Shown here: positions 40,838-49,856 of the stretch, in pieces
How the letters are laid out: every line of letters begins with the position of its first letter
Position numbering within the stretch: position 1 is the first letter of the stretch
NCBI GenBank assembly: GCA_003220435.1
Contig: QHSL01000061.1
Location: 1-64,000, forward strand
Source of the DNA: Candidatus Rokuibacteriota bacterium
GTDB lineage: Bacteria; Methylomirabilota; Methylomirabilia; Rokubacteriales; CSP1-6
Direction of reading: 5' to 3'
DNA: 64,000 nt
Made by a program: the position numbers and the translations under genes
The notes under the pieces: generated by a model
Told to the model about the DNA's origin: nothing
Databases searched by the model: none
What the model saw: only the letters and a program-made list of their open reading frames with translations

Positions 40838-41251
40838 GTGGCAATCGTCCGCTTCACGGCGCTCGTCGGCCTGATCGTCCTGACGTCCGCGGCGTGCGCG
40901 ACAACGGGGGACGAGCCTCCGTTGTCGAGCTCCACCACGACGACTCTCGTGTACGGCTGGGAACGTCACTTCAGACTCGAATGGGCCGCCGAGCCCGAGC
41001 GGGGCGGCGCCCGGCAGCTCAGCGGCTACCTCTACAACACCAACGGCGAGACTGCGACGACCGTCCGTGTCCTGGCCCAGGCGCTCGACCCGGCGGGCGC
41101 TGTGGTCGGCCAGCGCATCCAGGCGATTCCCGGTGGGGTGGGAGGGTTCGGGCGCGTCTACTTCACGGTCCCGAGCTTGCCCGAGGCTAACAGCTATCGC
41201 GTGTCGGTCTGGGACTACACGTGGTTCCAGGCCCCGCGCGACCGGATGTGA
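40838..41251 (+). CDS. Lipoprotein with an immunoglobulin-like (FxLYD-type) fold
   Basis: A 137-residue envelope protein. Lipobox LIVLTSAAC; mature part begins with a Ser/Thr stretch, then a beta-rich domain, LSGYLYNTNGETATTVRVLA, QALDPAGAVVGQRIQAIPGG and FGRVYFTVPSLPEANSYRVS. This pattern of a hydrophobic-alternating sandwich is like FxLYD domains. GTG start 11 bp after the peroxiredoxin stop with GGGAGG upstream, so the two probably share a transcript. Confidence 0.65.
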   Translation: MAIVRFTALVGLIVLTSAACATTGDEPPLSSSTTTTLVYGWERHFRLEWAAEPERGGARQLSGYLYNTNGETATTVRVLAQALDPAGAVVGQRIQAIPGGVGGFGRVYFTVPSLPEANSYRVSVWDYTWFQAPRDRM

Positions 41252-41760
41252 CTTGCTCCGCGTAGCCTCTCGATGACGGAGCCGCGGGGCCCATCCGCCG
41301 TCCGGCGGACCAGCTCGACAGGGCCCTGCGGCTCCCAGCTCGCTCGCGACGTTCCCGTTCCCACGAGGCGGTGCTGATCCGCCAGCCCGAGCGTGATCTG
41401 TCCGCCGTTGACCGTCACGGGATCGATGACCAGCGTGAGTCGTCCGTTCCAATCGCCGAGCCGCCCCTGAACGTTCACCGAGACCGGCTCACCTCGGACC
41501 GTGAAGGTCAGGACGCCGGAGGCGCTGGGCAGCTCGCGTCCGAGCAGGTGCCAGGGGCCGAGCGAGACGCCGTCGGCGGGCGTGGCCTGCTGTTGCTCGA
41601 GCACGACCAGCGTCAGGGGCGTGCCGCCCCAGGTGCCCGTCCACGTGCCCCGCAGGTCCGGCAGGAGACTCGGCGGCATCGTCAGCGGCGGGGTCGTCGC
41701 GCAGGCGGCGAGCACCGTCGCCAGAGCGACCATGCGGAGAGCTCTTCCTTTGAGCTTCAT
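41215..41760 (-). CDS. Lipoprotein of unknown function
   Basis: A 181-residue protein with lipobox VALATVLAAC (ATG at 41760). The mature domain reads LRGTWTGTWGGTPLTLVVLE, VLTFTVRGEPVSVNVQGRLG and NGRLTLVIDPVTVNGGQITL, a small lipocalin-like barrel pattern beginning with GTWTG. Its 3' end overlaps the convergent lipoprotein gene by 37 bp. The last 25 residues may be unfolded. Confidence 0.6.
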   Translation of the reverse strand: MKLKGRALRMVALATVLAACATTPPLTMPPSLLPDLRGTWTGTWGGTPLTLVVLEQQQATPADGVSLGPWHLLGRELPSASGVLTFTVRGEPVSVNVQGRLGDWNGRLTLVIDPVTVNGGQITLGLADQHRLVGTGTSRASWEPQGPVELVRRTADGPRGSVIERLRGASHIRSRGAWNHV

Positions 41761-41836
41761 CCCCTCGAATATACTCATCCTTGACGTGGAGCACCTTCGA
41801 GCGGATTCTCTCGCGCACGATAGGAGGATAGAGACC

Positions 41837-43402
41837 ATGCATCTTCGTCGGGGGACGACGCGGTCCTTCCGCCGCACGCTCCCGCTGTTCGTGGTGGCAA
41901 TCCTGATGCTGGGTACGGTCGGGCAGGCGGTCGCGCAGACGGCGCCGGCCGGCGAGGTGACGATCGCCTGGCACGTTACGATCGCGCCGAGCTGGTTCGA
42001 TCCGTCGAGCGCGCCCCCTCAGATCACCGCGTTCGGGATGCTGTTCGCGCTCCACGACGCGCTGGTTCGCCCGTTGCCCGGAAAGGGCAAGATGTCCCCC
42101 GGTCTGGCCGAGTCCTGGAGCGAGAGCCCCGACGGGCTCGTCTACGAGTTCAAGCTGCGCCGCGACCTCAAGTTCCACAACGGCGACCCGTTGACCGCCG
42201 AGGATGTGAAGTTCAGCTTCGAGCGCTACAAGGGCGCCGGTGCGAAGGAGCTGCAGAGTCACGTTCGCTCCGTCGAGATCGTCGACCCGCTGACCGTGCG
42301 CTTCCGTCTGACCGAGCCGTGGCCGGACTTCATGACCTTCTACGGCACCACGGCGACCGCGGCGGGCCTCGTCGTTCCAAAGAAATACGTGACCCAGGTC
42401 GGCGACGACGGCTTCCGCAAGCATCCGATCGGCGCCGGTCCCTACAAGTTCGTCAGTCACAAGCCCGGCATCGAGGTGGTGGTGGAGGCGTACACGGGCT
42501 ACTGGCGGCACGTGCCGTACGTCAAACGCTTCGTCATGAAGAGCGTGCCCGAGGGTACCTCGCGGGTGGCGATGCTGAAGAACGGCGAGGCCGACATCGC
42601 TTACGCGCTGGACGGCGAGGACGCGCTGAACGTGCGGCGCGATTCGCGGCTGCAGCTGGTGCCCTCCAAGCACGCCTCGATCTACTGGATCGAGTTCGCG
42701 GAGCAGTGGGATCCGAAGTCGCCGTGGCACGACAAGCGGCTGCGGCTGGCGGTCAACCACGCGCTCGACCGCAAGGCGATCAACGAGGTTTCGTGCCTGG
42801 GCTACTGTCCGCCGGCGGGCGTCATCGTGCCCCGGGTCATGGAGTTCGCGCTGCAGGCGCCGGTGACGCCGTACGATCCGCTGAAGGCGAAGCAGCTCCT
42901 CGCCGAGGCCGGGTATCCCAACGGCATCGACGCCGGTGATTTCACGCCGAATCCGCCGTTCTTCACGACGGCCGAGGCGGCGACGAACTATCTGGGCGCG
43001 GTCGGCATCCGCACGAAGATGCGGCAGATGGAGCGCGCGGCGTTCCTGACCGCCTGGCGCGAGAAGAGGCTGCGCGGCCTGTTCATGGCCGCCGTGGGCA
43101 ACTCGGGCAACGCGGCCAGCCGGGTCGAGGCGTTCATGTATTCGAAGGGGAGCTCCGCCTACGGTGGCTACCCCGATCTCGACGACCTGTTCCTTCAGCA
43201 GGCGCGCGAGCGGGACACGGCCAGGCGCGAGGCCCTGCTCCATCGCATCCAGCAGCTCTCGATTGATCGCGTGATGTTCGTGCCGATCATGGATTACCGA
43301 ACGCTGCGGGGCGTCGGGCCGCGGGTGGCCGAGCACATGCTCGACTCGATGCACCTGATCCCGTTCCCCGCCTACGAGGACGTGCGCCTCAGGGCGCAGT
43401 GA
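41837..43402 (+). CDS. ABC transporter substrate-binding protein, peptide/nickel (DppA) type
   Basis: A 521-residue periplasmic SBP_bac_5 protein and paralogue of the product at 15160. Signal peptide FVVAILMLGTVGQAVAQ; motifs LAESWSESPDGLVYEFKLRR, KFHNGDPLTAEDVKFSFERY, HPIGAGPYKFVSHKPGIEVV, RLAVNHALDRKAINEVSCLG and AFLTAWREKRLRGLFM. AGGAGG precedes the ATG. Again no permease or ATPase neighbours. It follows the divergent lipoprotein gene by 76 bp. Confidence 0.88.
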   Translation: MHLRRGTTRSFRRTLPLFVVAILMLGTVGQAVAQTAPAGEVTIAWHVTIAPSWFDPSSAPPQITAFGMLFALHDALVRPLPGKGKMSPGLAESWSESPDGLVYEFKLRRDLKFHNGDPLTAEDVKFSFERYKGAGAKELQSHVRSVEIVDPLTVRFRLTEPWPDFMTFYGTTATAAGLVVPKKYVTQVGDDGFRKHPIGAGPYKFVSHKPGIEVVVEAYTGYWRHVPYVKRFVMKSVPEGTSRVAMLKNGEADIAYALDGEDALNVRRDSRLQLVPSKHASIYWIEFAEQWDPKSPWHDKRLRLAVNHALDRKAINEVSCLGYCPPAGVIVPRVMEFALQAPVTPYDPLKAKQLLAEAGYPNGIDAGDFTPNPPFFTTAEAATNYLGAVGIRTKMRQMERAAFLTAWREKRLRGLFMAAVGNSGNAASRVEAFMYSKGSSAYGGYPDLDDLFLQQARERDTARREALLHRIQQLSIDRVMFVPIMDYRTLRGVGPRVAEHMLDSMHLIPFPAYEDVRLRAQ

Positions 43403-43407
43403 CCGGC

Positions 43408-43436
43408 TTGACGCGGGCGCCGTCTTTCTCTAGCTT
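43408..43436 (+). promoter_or_regulatory. Sigma70-type promoter of the gspA-like gene
   Basis: TTGACG (43408-43413), 17-bp spacer, TAGCTT (43431-43436). It lies 17 bp upstream of the gspA ATG and immediately after the stop of the binding-protein gene, giving a very short leader. Confidence 0.4.
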
Positions 43437-43452
43437 CGACACTGGCTGACCC

Positions 43453-45075
43453 ATGTACGCGGCATACTTCGGGCTCTCCGAGCGACCGTTCTCGCTTGCA
43501 CCGGATCCGCGGTACCTCTATCTCAGCGACGTCCACCGTGAGGCCCTCGCCCACCTGCTCTACGGGCTCGGCGAGGGCGGGAGCTTCGTCCAGCTGACCG
43601 GGGAGGTCGGCACGGGCAAGACCACCGTCTGCCGCGCCCTGCTGGAGCAGTTGCCGCCCGAAGTCGACGTCGCGATGATCTTCAATCCCCGGCTCACCTC
43701 GGTCGAGCTGCTCGGCCTCGTGTGCGACGAGCTCCAGATCCCGTACCCGGCGGGGACGACGAGCCTCAGGGTGCTCGTCGACGCGCTCTCCCGCGCCCTG
43801 CTCGACGCGCACGCGCGCGGCCGGCGCACGGTGCTGATCATCGACGAGGCCCAGAACCTGAGTACCCGTGTGCTGGAGGAGATCCGCCTCTTGACCAATC
43901 TGGAGACGACGAAGGAGAAGCTCCTTCAGGTCATCCTGATCGGTCAACCCGAGCTGGCAGACCACCTGGCCCGGCCGAACCTGCGCCAACTGGCCCAGCG
44001 CGTGACGGCGCGCTATCACTTGCGGCCGTTCACCGAGGAAGAGACGCACCGCTACGTACAGCATCGGATGGAGATCGCCGGCCAGCGAACGCCGATCTTC
44101 ACCCGGCTCGCGGTGCGCACCGCCCATCGGCTGTCGCACGGCATTCCGCGGCTGCTCAACACCATTTGTGATCGCGCCCTGCTCGGCGCCTACGCGACCG
44201 GTCAGACGCGGGTCAAGGAGACGGTCGTCCGCCGAGCCGCGACGGAAGTGCTGGGCCCTCGGTCCTCACGGCACCGGTGGATCATGGGTGCCGCGACCGC
44301 GGCGGTGGTCGTCGCGGCGGCCGGTACGCTCGCCCTCGTGGCGGCCCGCGGGCTGCCTTCGATGGGGGCCTGGCCGCTGCGCGCGGAGACGCCCACGCCG
44401 GCGCCCGCGGTCGCGGCGACATCGCTGGAGCGGCCGAGTCCGGAGCCCGCGCTGGCGTTGATCCTGGGAGACCCGTCGGTCGGCGCCGATCGGACGAGCG
44501 CGTTCGTGAACCTCTACGGGCTCTGGCAGCTCAACGTGCCCCCCGGGCCGGGCGATCCCGGCTGCGAGTTCGGACGCAAGGCGGGGCTTCGCTGCCTCTC
44601 GCGGACCGGGACGTGGACGGTGCTCCGCCGCCTGAACCTGCCCGCGGTGCTCGAGCTAGTCACGCCGGACGGCGCCAAGCACCACGTCGTGATTTCGCAG
44701 CTGGACGGCGATCGTGCGACGCTCCAGATCGGTGAGCGGCGAGTGATCCTGCCGACGGTAGAGATCGAGCGCTTCTGGGACGGCCCCTTCACGATGGTCT
44801 GGAAGGCCCCGGTCACGGGGCCGCTGCCGCTGCAACCGGGCACACGCGGCCGGGACGTCCTCTGGCTCCGCCAACAGCTGACCGCCATCGACGGCGCGAG
44901 CTCTTCAGCCAGCGGCAGTCAGCTCTACGACGACGAGCTGAAGCGTCGTGTCGTAACCTTTCAGCAGAGCGAGTCGCTGACGCCCGACGGGATCGTGGGA
45001 GAGGAGACGCTGATCCGTCTCGCCGCCGTGACGCAGCGCGGGAGCGGCCCGTCGCTCGTGGGAGCTCGCCCCTAG
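43453..45075 (+). CDS. GspA/ExeA-like ATPase with peptidoglycan-binding domain
   Basis: A 540-residue inner-membrane protein that, with GspB, helps insert the type II secretin through peptidoglycan. Residues 1-260 are an AAA ATPase: YAAYFGLSERPFSLAPDPRY, QLTGEVGTGKTTVCRALLEQ (P-loop), RTVLIIDEAQNLSTRVLEEI (Walker B) and VTARYHLRPFTEEET. One span follows (GAATAAVVVAAAGTLALVAA). The periplasmic part has a peptidase-C39-like inactive domain and ends with a PG-binding domain (QPGTRGRDVLWLRQQLTAID, VVTFQQSESLTPDGIVGEET). Core Gsp genes are not in the window. The next start lies 2 bp after its stop. Confidence 0.88.
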   Translation: MYAAYFGLSERPFSLAPDPRYLYLSDVHREALAHLLYGLGEGGSFVQLTGEVGTGKTTVCRALLEQLPPEVDVAMIFNPRLTSVELLGLVCDELQIPYPAGTTSLRVLVDALSRALLDAHARGRRTVLIIDEAQNLSTRVLEEIRLLTNLETTKEKLLQVILIGQPELADHLARPNLRQLAQRVTARYHLRPFTEEETHRYVQHRMEIAGQRTPIFTRLAVRTAHRLSHGIPRLLNTICDRALLGAYATGQTRVKETVVRRAATEVLGPRSSRHRWIMGAATAAVVVAAAGTLALVAARGLPSMGAWPLRAETPTPAPAVAATSLERPSPEPALALILGDPSVGADRTSAFVNLYGLWQLNVPPGPGDPGCEFGRKAGLRCLSRTGTWTVLRRLNLPAVLELVTPDGAKHHVVISQLDGDRATLQIGERRVILPTVEIERFWDGPFTMVWKAPVTGPLPLQPGTRGRDVLWLRQQLTAIDGASSSASGSQLYDDELKRRVVTFQQSESLTPDGIVGEETLIRLAAVTQRGSGPSLVGARP

Positions 45076-45077
45076 CT

Positions 45078-45851
45078 GTGTCCTATATCCTCGACGCGCT
45101 CACCAAGGCCGCTCAGCAGCGGGACAGACGGGTCCCGGTGGTCCAGCGGCTTCTCACGCCCACGGCGCGCGCCCCGAGGTCGCCGTGGAGGCGCCCGCTC
45201 GGCCGTCTCGTCGTGGCGCTCGCGGTAAACGTGGGCCTGCTGACGGTGCTGATCCTCTGGTGGCTACAGCCCATCCCTGTGCCAGAGTCGCCCGGTCCTG
45301 CGCCCGCGGCATCGGTCCCCGTGAGGGCCCCGACCGTCGCAGAACCGGCACGTGGCGTCGCTGGGACCGCGCACTCGCCGGTCGAGCCCCAGCGCGCTGT
45401 CGTCGAGCCCTCACACGCTGTGGCTGAGCCGCCGCGCGCGGCCGCCGCGCCGCCGCCGAAGGTCGCTGCCCGAACGGACAGGCCCGCGCCGCTGGGACGC
45501 TCCGCGGTTGGCGCGAGTCCCGCGCCCAGCGTCGCGCCGAAGGCGCAGCCCCCGATCCCTCCACCGACGCCCCAGCGTCCGGCGTCGCCGCCCCAACCGG
45601 CGCCGCTCGTCAGCGCTCCGGTCACGCCGGTCACGCCGGCCGCGCCCACGACGCCCCCAGGCCGGGCCCCGCTCAGGCTCGAGGCGTTGATCTACTCCGA
45701 CGTTCCGTCCCAGCGGATGGTCTTCATCAACGGTCGCCGATACATCGTGGGCGACCTGGTCGAGGGACGGCTCCGCGTCGAGGAGATCCATGAAGACGGG
45801 GTCGAGTTGAGCGAGCAGGGCCGGCGCACCACGCTGCGCGCCGTTCGCTAG
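45078..45851 (+). CDS. GspB-like partner of GspA
   Basis: A 257-residue single-span protein. N-terminal SYILDALTKAAQQRDRRVPV is the hallmark of this family; a span follows (LVVALAVNVGLLTVLILWWL), then a 120-residue Pro/Ala/Val-rich periplasmic spacer and the C-terminal GspB domain, LRLEALIYSDVPSQRMVFIN, GRRYIVGDLVEGRLRVEEIH and GVELSEQGRRTTL. GTG at 45078. Cotranscribed with the ATPase gene. Confidence 0.85.
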   Translation: MSYILDALTKAAQQRDRRVPVVQRLLTPTARAPRSPWRRPLGRLVVALAVNVGLLTVLILWWLQPIPVPESPGPAPAASVPVRAPTVAEPARGVAGTAHSPVEPQRAVVEPSHAVAEPPRAAAAPPPKVAARTDRPAPLGRSAVGASPAPSVAPKAQPPIPPPTPQRPASPPQPAPLVSAPVTPVTPAAPTTPPGRAPLRLEALIYSDVPSQRMVFINGRRYIVGDLVEGRLRVEEIHEDGVELSEQGRRTTLRAVR

Positions 45852-46060
45852 AGTTCCGCTGAGCGCCGTCGACCGGCCCCCAGGCCGGTCAATCGTGTCA
45901 CGAGCCGGCCAAATCGCGCCACTCGTTTCGACCCGAGGACGCGCCGTGCGTCAGAAGCCTCCAGTATTCATTCACATACGGCCTCACTCTTTTGTGGCCC
46001 GACTCTTGCTGTAGGTCTCGACGGGCATTCCTGATGCTCGACGCGAATCAGGGGGTACAC

Positions 46061-47044
46061 ATGCGCAAGCGATTCCGGAGTCTCACGGCTCTCTCGGTAA
46101 TAGGTCTGGTGGTCGCCCTGGTATCCGTGCTGAACGCCGCACCACCGGCGCGAACCGTGCGGGTCGCCGTGCTGACTCCCGGCCTCACCTTCGGTGAGAT
46201 CCTGGTGGGGCTCCGCGAGGGGCTCGACCACCTCGGCTATCGCGAGGGCAGAAACCTGATCTTGCTCGTCGAGGACACCAAAGGCATCGGGCCGGAGGTC
46301 AAAGCGCAGGCGCAGGCGCTCATCGCGGCGAAGCCCGACGTCGTGGTCACGATGGGCACCTCGCACACGGCGGCGGCCAAGGCCGCGACCTCGACGATTC
46401 CGATCGTCTTCACCTGGGTCGGCGACCCGGTGAAGTCTGGGCTGGTTCCCAGTTACGCTTCGTCCGGCAACAACCTCACCGGCGTCTCCGTGTATTCGGG
46501 TCCGCTCTCCGGCAAGCGTCTGGAGATCCTGAAGGAGATCGCGCCCAACGTGCGGCGCATCCTCTGTATAGTCGGCAAGGACTCGATCGCCGAGATCAGC
46601 TTCGGCGTCGCGCAGAAGACGGCTGATCAGTTCGGCCTCGTGCTGATTCGCCGTAACGTGGGCAGCCGCGATGACATCATCCGCGAGCTCTCGGCAATGC
46701 CGACGGGAGCCTTCGACGCGATCTACCACGTGCCCTCCACCCTCGTGAGCGCGCACCTGAATCTATTGATCCAGCGCGCCAGGCAGGACCGGGTCGCGCT
46801 GATGGCGCACGAGGACGACTTCGTGGCGGCCGGGGCACTCGCCTCCTACGGCGCGGACTATCGGCGGATGGGCGCGCAGACCGCGCGCGTCGTCGACAAG
46901 GTCCTCAGCGGCGTGGCGCCCGCGGAGATCCCGATCCAGGTTCCCGAGAAGCTGTTCCTCGCCGTCAACCTCGCGACGGCGAAGGCGATCGGCGTGAAGC
47001 CGCCACTCACGATCCTCGAGCGCGCCGACCGCATCGTCGAATAG
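46061..47044 (+). CDS. ABC transporter substrate-binding protein (PF04392, TrpX-like)
   Basis: A 327-residue periplasmic binding protein. Signal peptide LSVIGLVVALVSVLNAA; mature part RVAVLTPGLTFGEILVGLRE, GYREGRNLILLVEDTKG, PDVVVTMGTSHTAAAKAATS, IPIVFTWVGDPVKSGLV and LEILKEIAPNVRRILCIVG. This family includes tryptophan and sugar-acid binding proteins; the ligand here is unknown. It sits 20 bp upstream of a sensor kinase gene with a Cache-type sensor, suggesting the pair could sense the same ligand. Confidence 0.85.
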   Translation: MRKRFRSLTALSVIGLVVALVSVLNAAPPARTVRVAVLTPGLTFGEILVGLREGLDHLGYREGRNLILLVEDTKGIGPEVKAQAQALIAAKPDVVVTMGTSHTAAAKAATSTIPIVFTWVGDPVKSGLVPSYASSGNNLTGVSVYSGPLSGKRLEILKEIAPNVRRILCIVGKDSIAEISFGVAQKTADQFGLVLIRRNVGSRDDIIRELSAMPTGAFDAIYHVPSTLVSAHLNLLIQRARQDRVALMAHEDDFVAAGALASYGADYRRMGAQTARVVDKVLSGVAPAEIPIQVPEKLFLAVNLATAKAIGVKPPLTILERADRIVE

Positions 47045-47064
47045 CGCCCCATGTCCCGACGACG

Positions 47065-49797
47065 ATGACGCCGGCGATCGGCCTTCGCCTCGGTACGCTG
47101 CGGCGCCGGCTCTTCGTCCTGCTGGCGGTGACGAGCGTTCTCACGGTCGTCGGCGTCAACCTGGTCTGGCTGCCCGGCGCGCTCCACGACGTCACCAGCG
47201 CGCGGTCCGAGCTGCAGCTCGTCGCGGTCCGCGGGGTGCGCGATCAGATCGAGCTGTTCCTCGCCGACAAGGAAGACGCGCTGACGGCGGCCGCGCGCCA
47301 GTTCCGCGCGGTGCTCCTCGGTGGCGACGTGTCGCAGATGGCGGTCGTCGGTCACCGGTTTCTCCAGCGCGAGGGGGCCTTCGAGGAGATCGGGGTCGTC
47401 GACGGCCACGGCGCGTGGCGCTACCGCCTGTCGCGCCGCGAGGTGGTGACTCACGCGTCCGCCGACGCGCGGCCTCCGGTCGATCTCGTGTCGGACGGCG
47501 GGGCCGTCATCTGGGGGTCGGTCGTCACGACCGAGACCTCCGAGCCATGGGTGACGCTGGCCGCGCCCCTGTCCGAGCCGGCGGGCGACGCCTTCGTGGT
47601 GGGCGTGCTGAACCTCAAGGTCCTCTGGGCGCTGACGTCGGACGTGCAGGTCGGACAGGGGGGGCGCGCATACCTCGTCGACCGCCGCGGCGGCCTCATC
47701 GCGGCCGACGACCCGAGCCTGGTGCTCAAGCAGCTATCCTTCGCCGAGCGACCGTTCGTCCGGAGCCTCCTGGCGGAGGGCAGCGCGAACGGGGTCAACG
47801 GATTCTATACCAACGAGCGCGGCATCGAGGCGATGGCCACGGGGCTGCACCTGGATCGGGTGGGGTGGGGCGTGGTCGTCGAGCACCCGCGCGCCGTGGT
47901 CGCACGGGCCGTCGAGCGAAAGCTCCTGTTCTTCGCGGTCCTCACGGTCGCCGGAATCCTGGTCAGCGCGGCGATCGGCCACCTCCTCAGCCGGCGCTTG
48001 ACGCGGCCGCTCGAGCGGCTGCGCCTCGGCGTTCAACGCTTCGGCCGGGGCGAACTCGATCACCGCGTGTCGATCGAGACCTCCGACGAGATCGGCGAGC
48101 TGGCGCAGCAGTTCAATCAGATGGCGACGGAGCTCGGGGCGTCGCACGCGCGGCTCGAGGAGCGCATCCGCGACGCCACCCGCGACCTCGCACGCCGGCA
48201 GCACGAGGCCGAAGAGCTCGCCCGGGTCGCGCGCACGTTGACGGAAAACCTCGAGGTGAGCCAGTTGGCCGATCGGGTCGTTCGCACCGCGCTGGACCTC
48301 TTCGCGGTCCAGTCGTCGGTGCTGTGGTCGCGCGACCCCGACGGCTCGCTCGTCGCGCTCGGCATCTCGGGGCAGGCCCGCAACGGATTCAGGGTCGGCG
48401 ACGTGCTGCCGAGGGGCGTCTCGCTGGCGGGGCGAGCCGTCAGCCAGGGCCGGGCGGTGTGGACGAGAGATGTCTTCGCGGAGCCCGATCTCGTCGTGAC
48501 CGCGGAGCAGCGGACGCGGCTGGAGGCGACCGGGGATCGGGCGATCCTGTGCGTGCCGCTCGCGGTCAAGGGCGAAACCATCGGGGTGCTCTCGCTGGGC
48601 GACGACTCGACGCGTGAGTTCACGACCGAGGAGATCACGCTGCTGCAGACCGTCGCCGACCAGGCGGCGATCGTCCTGCAGAACGCGAACCTCTACGTCG
48701 AATCGCAGACCCAGCGGCTCCAGCTGACCCAGATCTTGGAGTCGACCTCGGACGGCGTGCTGTTCGTCGACGCCGGCCGCCGAGTCCAGGCCGCGAACTA
48801 TCACACCGGCGAGCTGCTCGGGTGCGAGTCGATCCCGCTGGTCGGTGGGGACCTGGGCGCGATCCTGGGCCACGAGTGCACGCCGGCGTCGGCGGCGGAG
48901 CTCCTCCGGACCTGCGACGCCGGGCTCACCGCCGGGTTCGTCGGAGAGGGGCGCGGGGCTGCGGGCGACCTCGAGATGCCGAACCTCAAGCGGGTCGTGC
49001 GCTGGGAGACGCGGACCACCCGCGACGCCGCCGACCGGACGGTCGGTCTGACCATCACGCTGCACGACGTGACCCGGGAGCGCGAGATCGCTCAGATGAA
49101 GAGCGACTTCGTGTCCTTCGCGACTCACCAGCTGCGTACCCCCCTGTCCGGGATCAAGTGGATGCTGGAGCTGGGCGTCCAGGAGCGCGAGGTCTCGGAG
49201 CAGGCGAAGAGCTACATGCACGACGCGCTGGGGGCGGCCCAGCGCCTCATCCAGCTCGTCAACGACCTGCTCGACGTGTCCAGGCTGGAGAGCGGGCGGA
49301 TGAAGACCGCGGTCCAGGCCGTCGACCTGGTCGGACTGACCCGGAACGTCCTCGGCGACCTGAAGCCGCAGATCGACGATAAGGATCACCGTCTCACCGT
49401 GGACGTGTCCGAGGACATCCTGGAGGTCGCCGCCGACCCGCAGCTCCTGCGGCAGGTCGTTTTGAATCTGAGCTCGAACGCCATCAAGTACTCGCGCCCG
49501 GGCGGTCGGATCATGGTCCGGCTGACCCGCGATCACGAGCTCGTCCGCTGGCAGATCCAGGACACCGGAATCGGGATCCCCAAGGAAAGCCAGCGGCACC
49601 TCTTCGAGAAGTTCTACCGGGCGGACAACGTGGTCGCGCTCGAGACCGACGGAACCGGTCTCGGCCTGTATCTCGTGCGCCTGATCGTCGAGCAGATGGG
49701 CGGCCGCGTGTGGTGCGAGTCGGAGGAAGGGCAGGGCGCGACATTCTTCTTCACGGCGCCGTGCGGCAAGGGCGGTCAGCCTCTGGCCGTCGCGTAA
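47065..49797 (+). CDS. Large membrane sensor histidine kinase (sensor-HAMP-GAF-PAS-HisKA-HATPase)
   Basis: A 910-residue kinase. First span residues 17-37; extracytoplasmic Cache-like sensor 38-287 (FEEIGVVDGHGAWRYRLSRR, GGRAYLVDRRGGLIAADDPS); second span 288-310; HAMP 310-362 (RRLTRPLERLRLGVQRFGRG); GAF 390-545; PAS 552-675; HisKA with SFATHQLRTPLSGIKWMLEL (phospho-His); HATPase with NLSSNAIKYSRPGG, DTGIGIPKESQRHLFEKFYR and GTGLGLYLVRLIVEQMGG. No response regulator is adjacent. ATG at 47065. Confidence 0.9.
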   Translation: MTPAIGLRLGTLRRRLFVLLAVTSVLTVVGVNLVWLPGALHDVTSARSELQLVAVRGVRDQIELFLADKEDALTAAARQFRAVLLGGDVSQMAVVGHRFLQREGAFEEIGVVDGHGAWRYRLSRREVVTHASADARPPVDLVSDGGAVIWGSVVTTETSEPWVTLAAPLSEPAGDAFVVGVLNLKVLWALTSDVQVGQGGRAYLVDRRGGLIAADDPSLVLKQLSFAERPFVRSLLAEGSANGVNGFYTNERGIEAMATGLHLDRVGWGVVVEHPRAVVARAVERKLLFFAVLTVAGILVSAAIGHLLSRRLTRPLERLRLGVQRFGRGELDHRVSIETSDEIGELAQQFNQMATELGASHARLEERIRDATRDLARRQHEAEELARVARTLTENLEVSQLADRVVRTALDLFAVQSSVLWSRDPDGSLVALGISGQARNGFRVGDVLPRGVSLAGRAVSQGRAVWTRDVFAEPDLVVTAEQRTRLEATGDRAILCVPLAVKGETIGVLSLGDDSTREFTTEEITLLQTVADQAAIVLQNANLYVESQTQRLQLTQILESTSDGVLFVDAGRRVQAANYHTGELLGCESIPLVGGDLGAILGHECTPASAAELLRTCDAGLTAGFVGEGRGAAGDLEMPNLKRVVRWETRTTRDAADRTVGLTITLHDVTREREIAQMKSDFVSFATHQLRTPLSGIKWMLELGVQEREVSEQAKSYMHDALGAAQRLIQLVNDLLDVSRLESGRMKTAVQAVDLVGLTRNVLGDLKPQIDDKDHRLTVDVSEDILEVAADPQLLRQVVLNLSSNAIKYSRPGGRIMVRLTRDHELVRWQIQDTGIGIPKESQRHLFEKFYRADNVVALETDGTGLGLYLVRLIVEQMGGRVWCESEEGQGATFFFTAPCGKGGQPLAVA

Positions 49798-49856
49798 ACC
49801 GGCGCCGTCGGCCTCGCCTACCGCTCGTCGACCGTCTCGCGATACGCTTCGAACAC

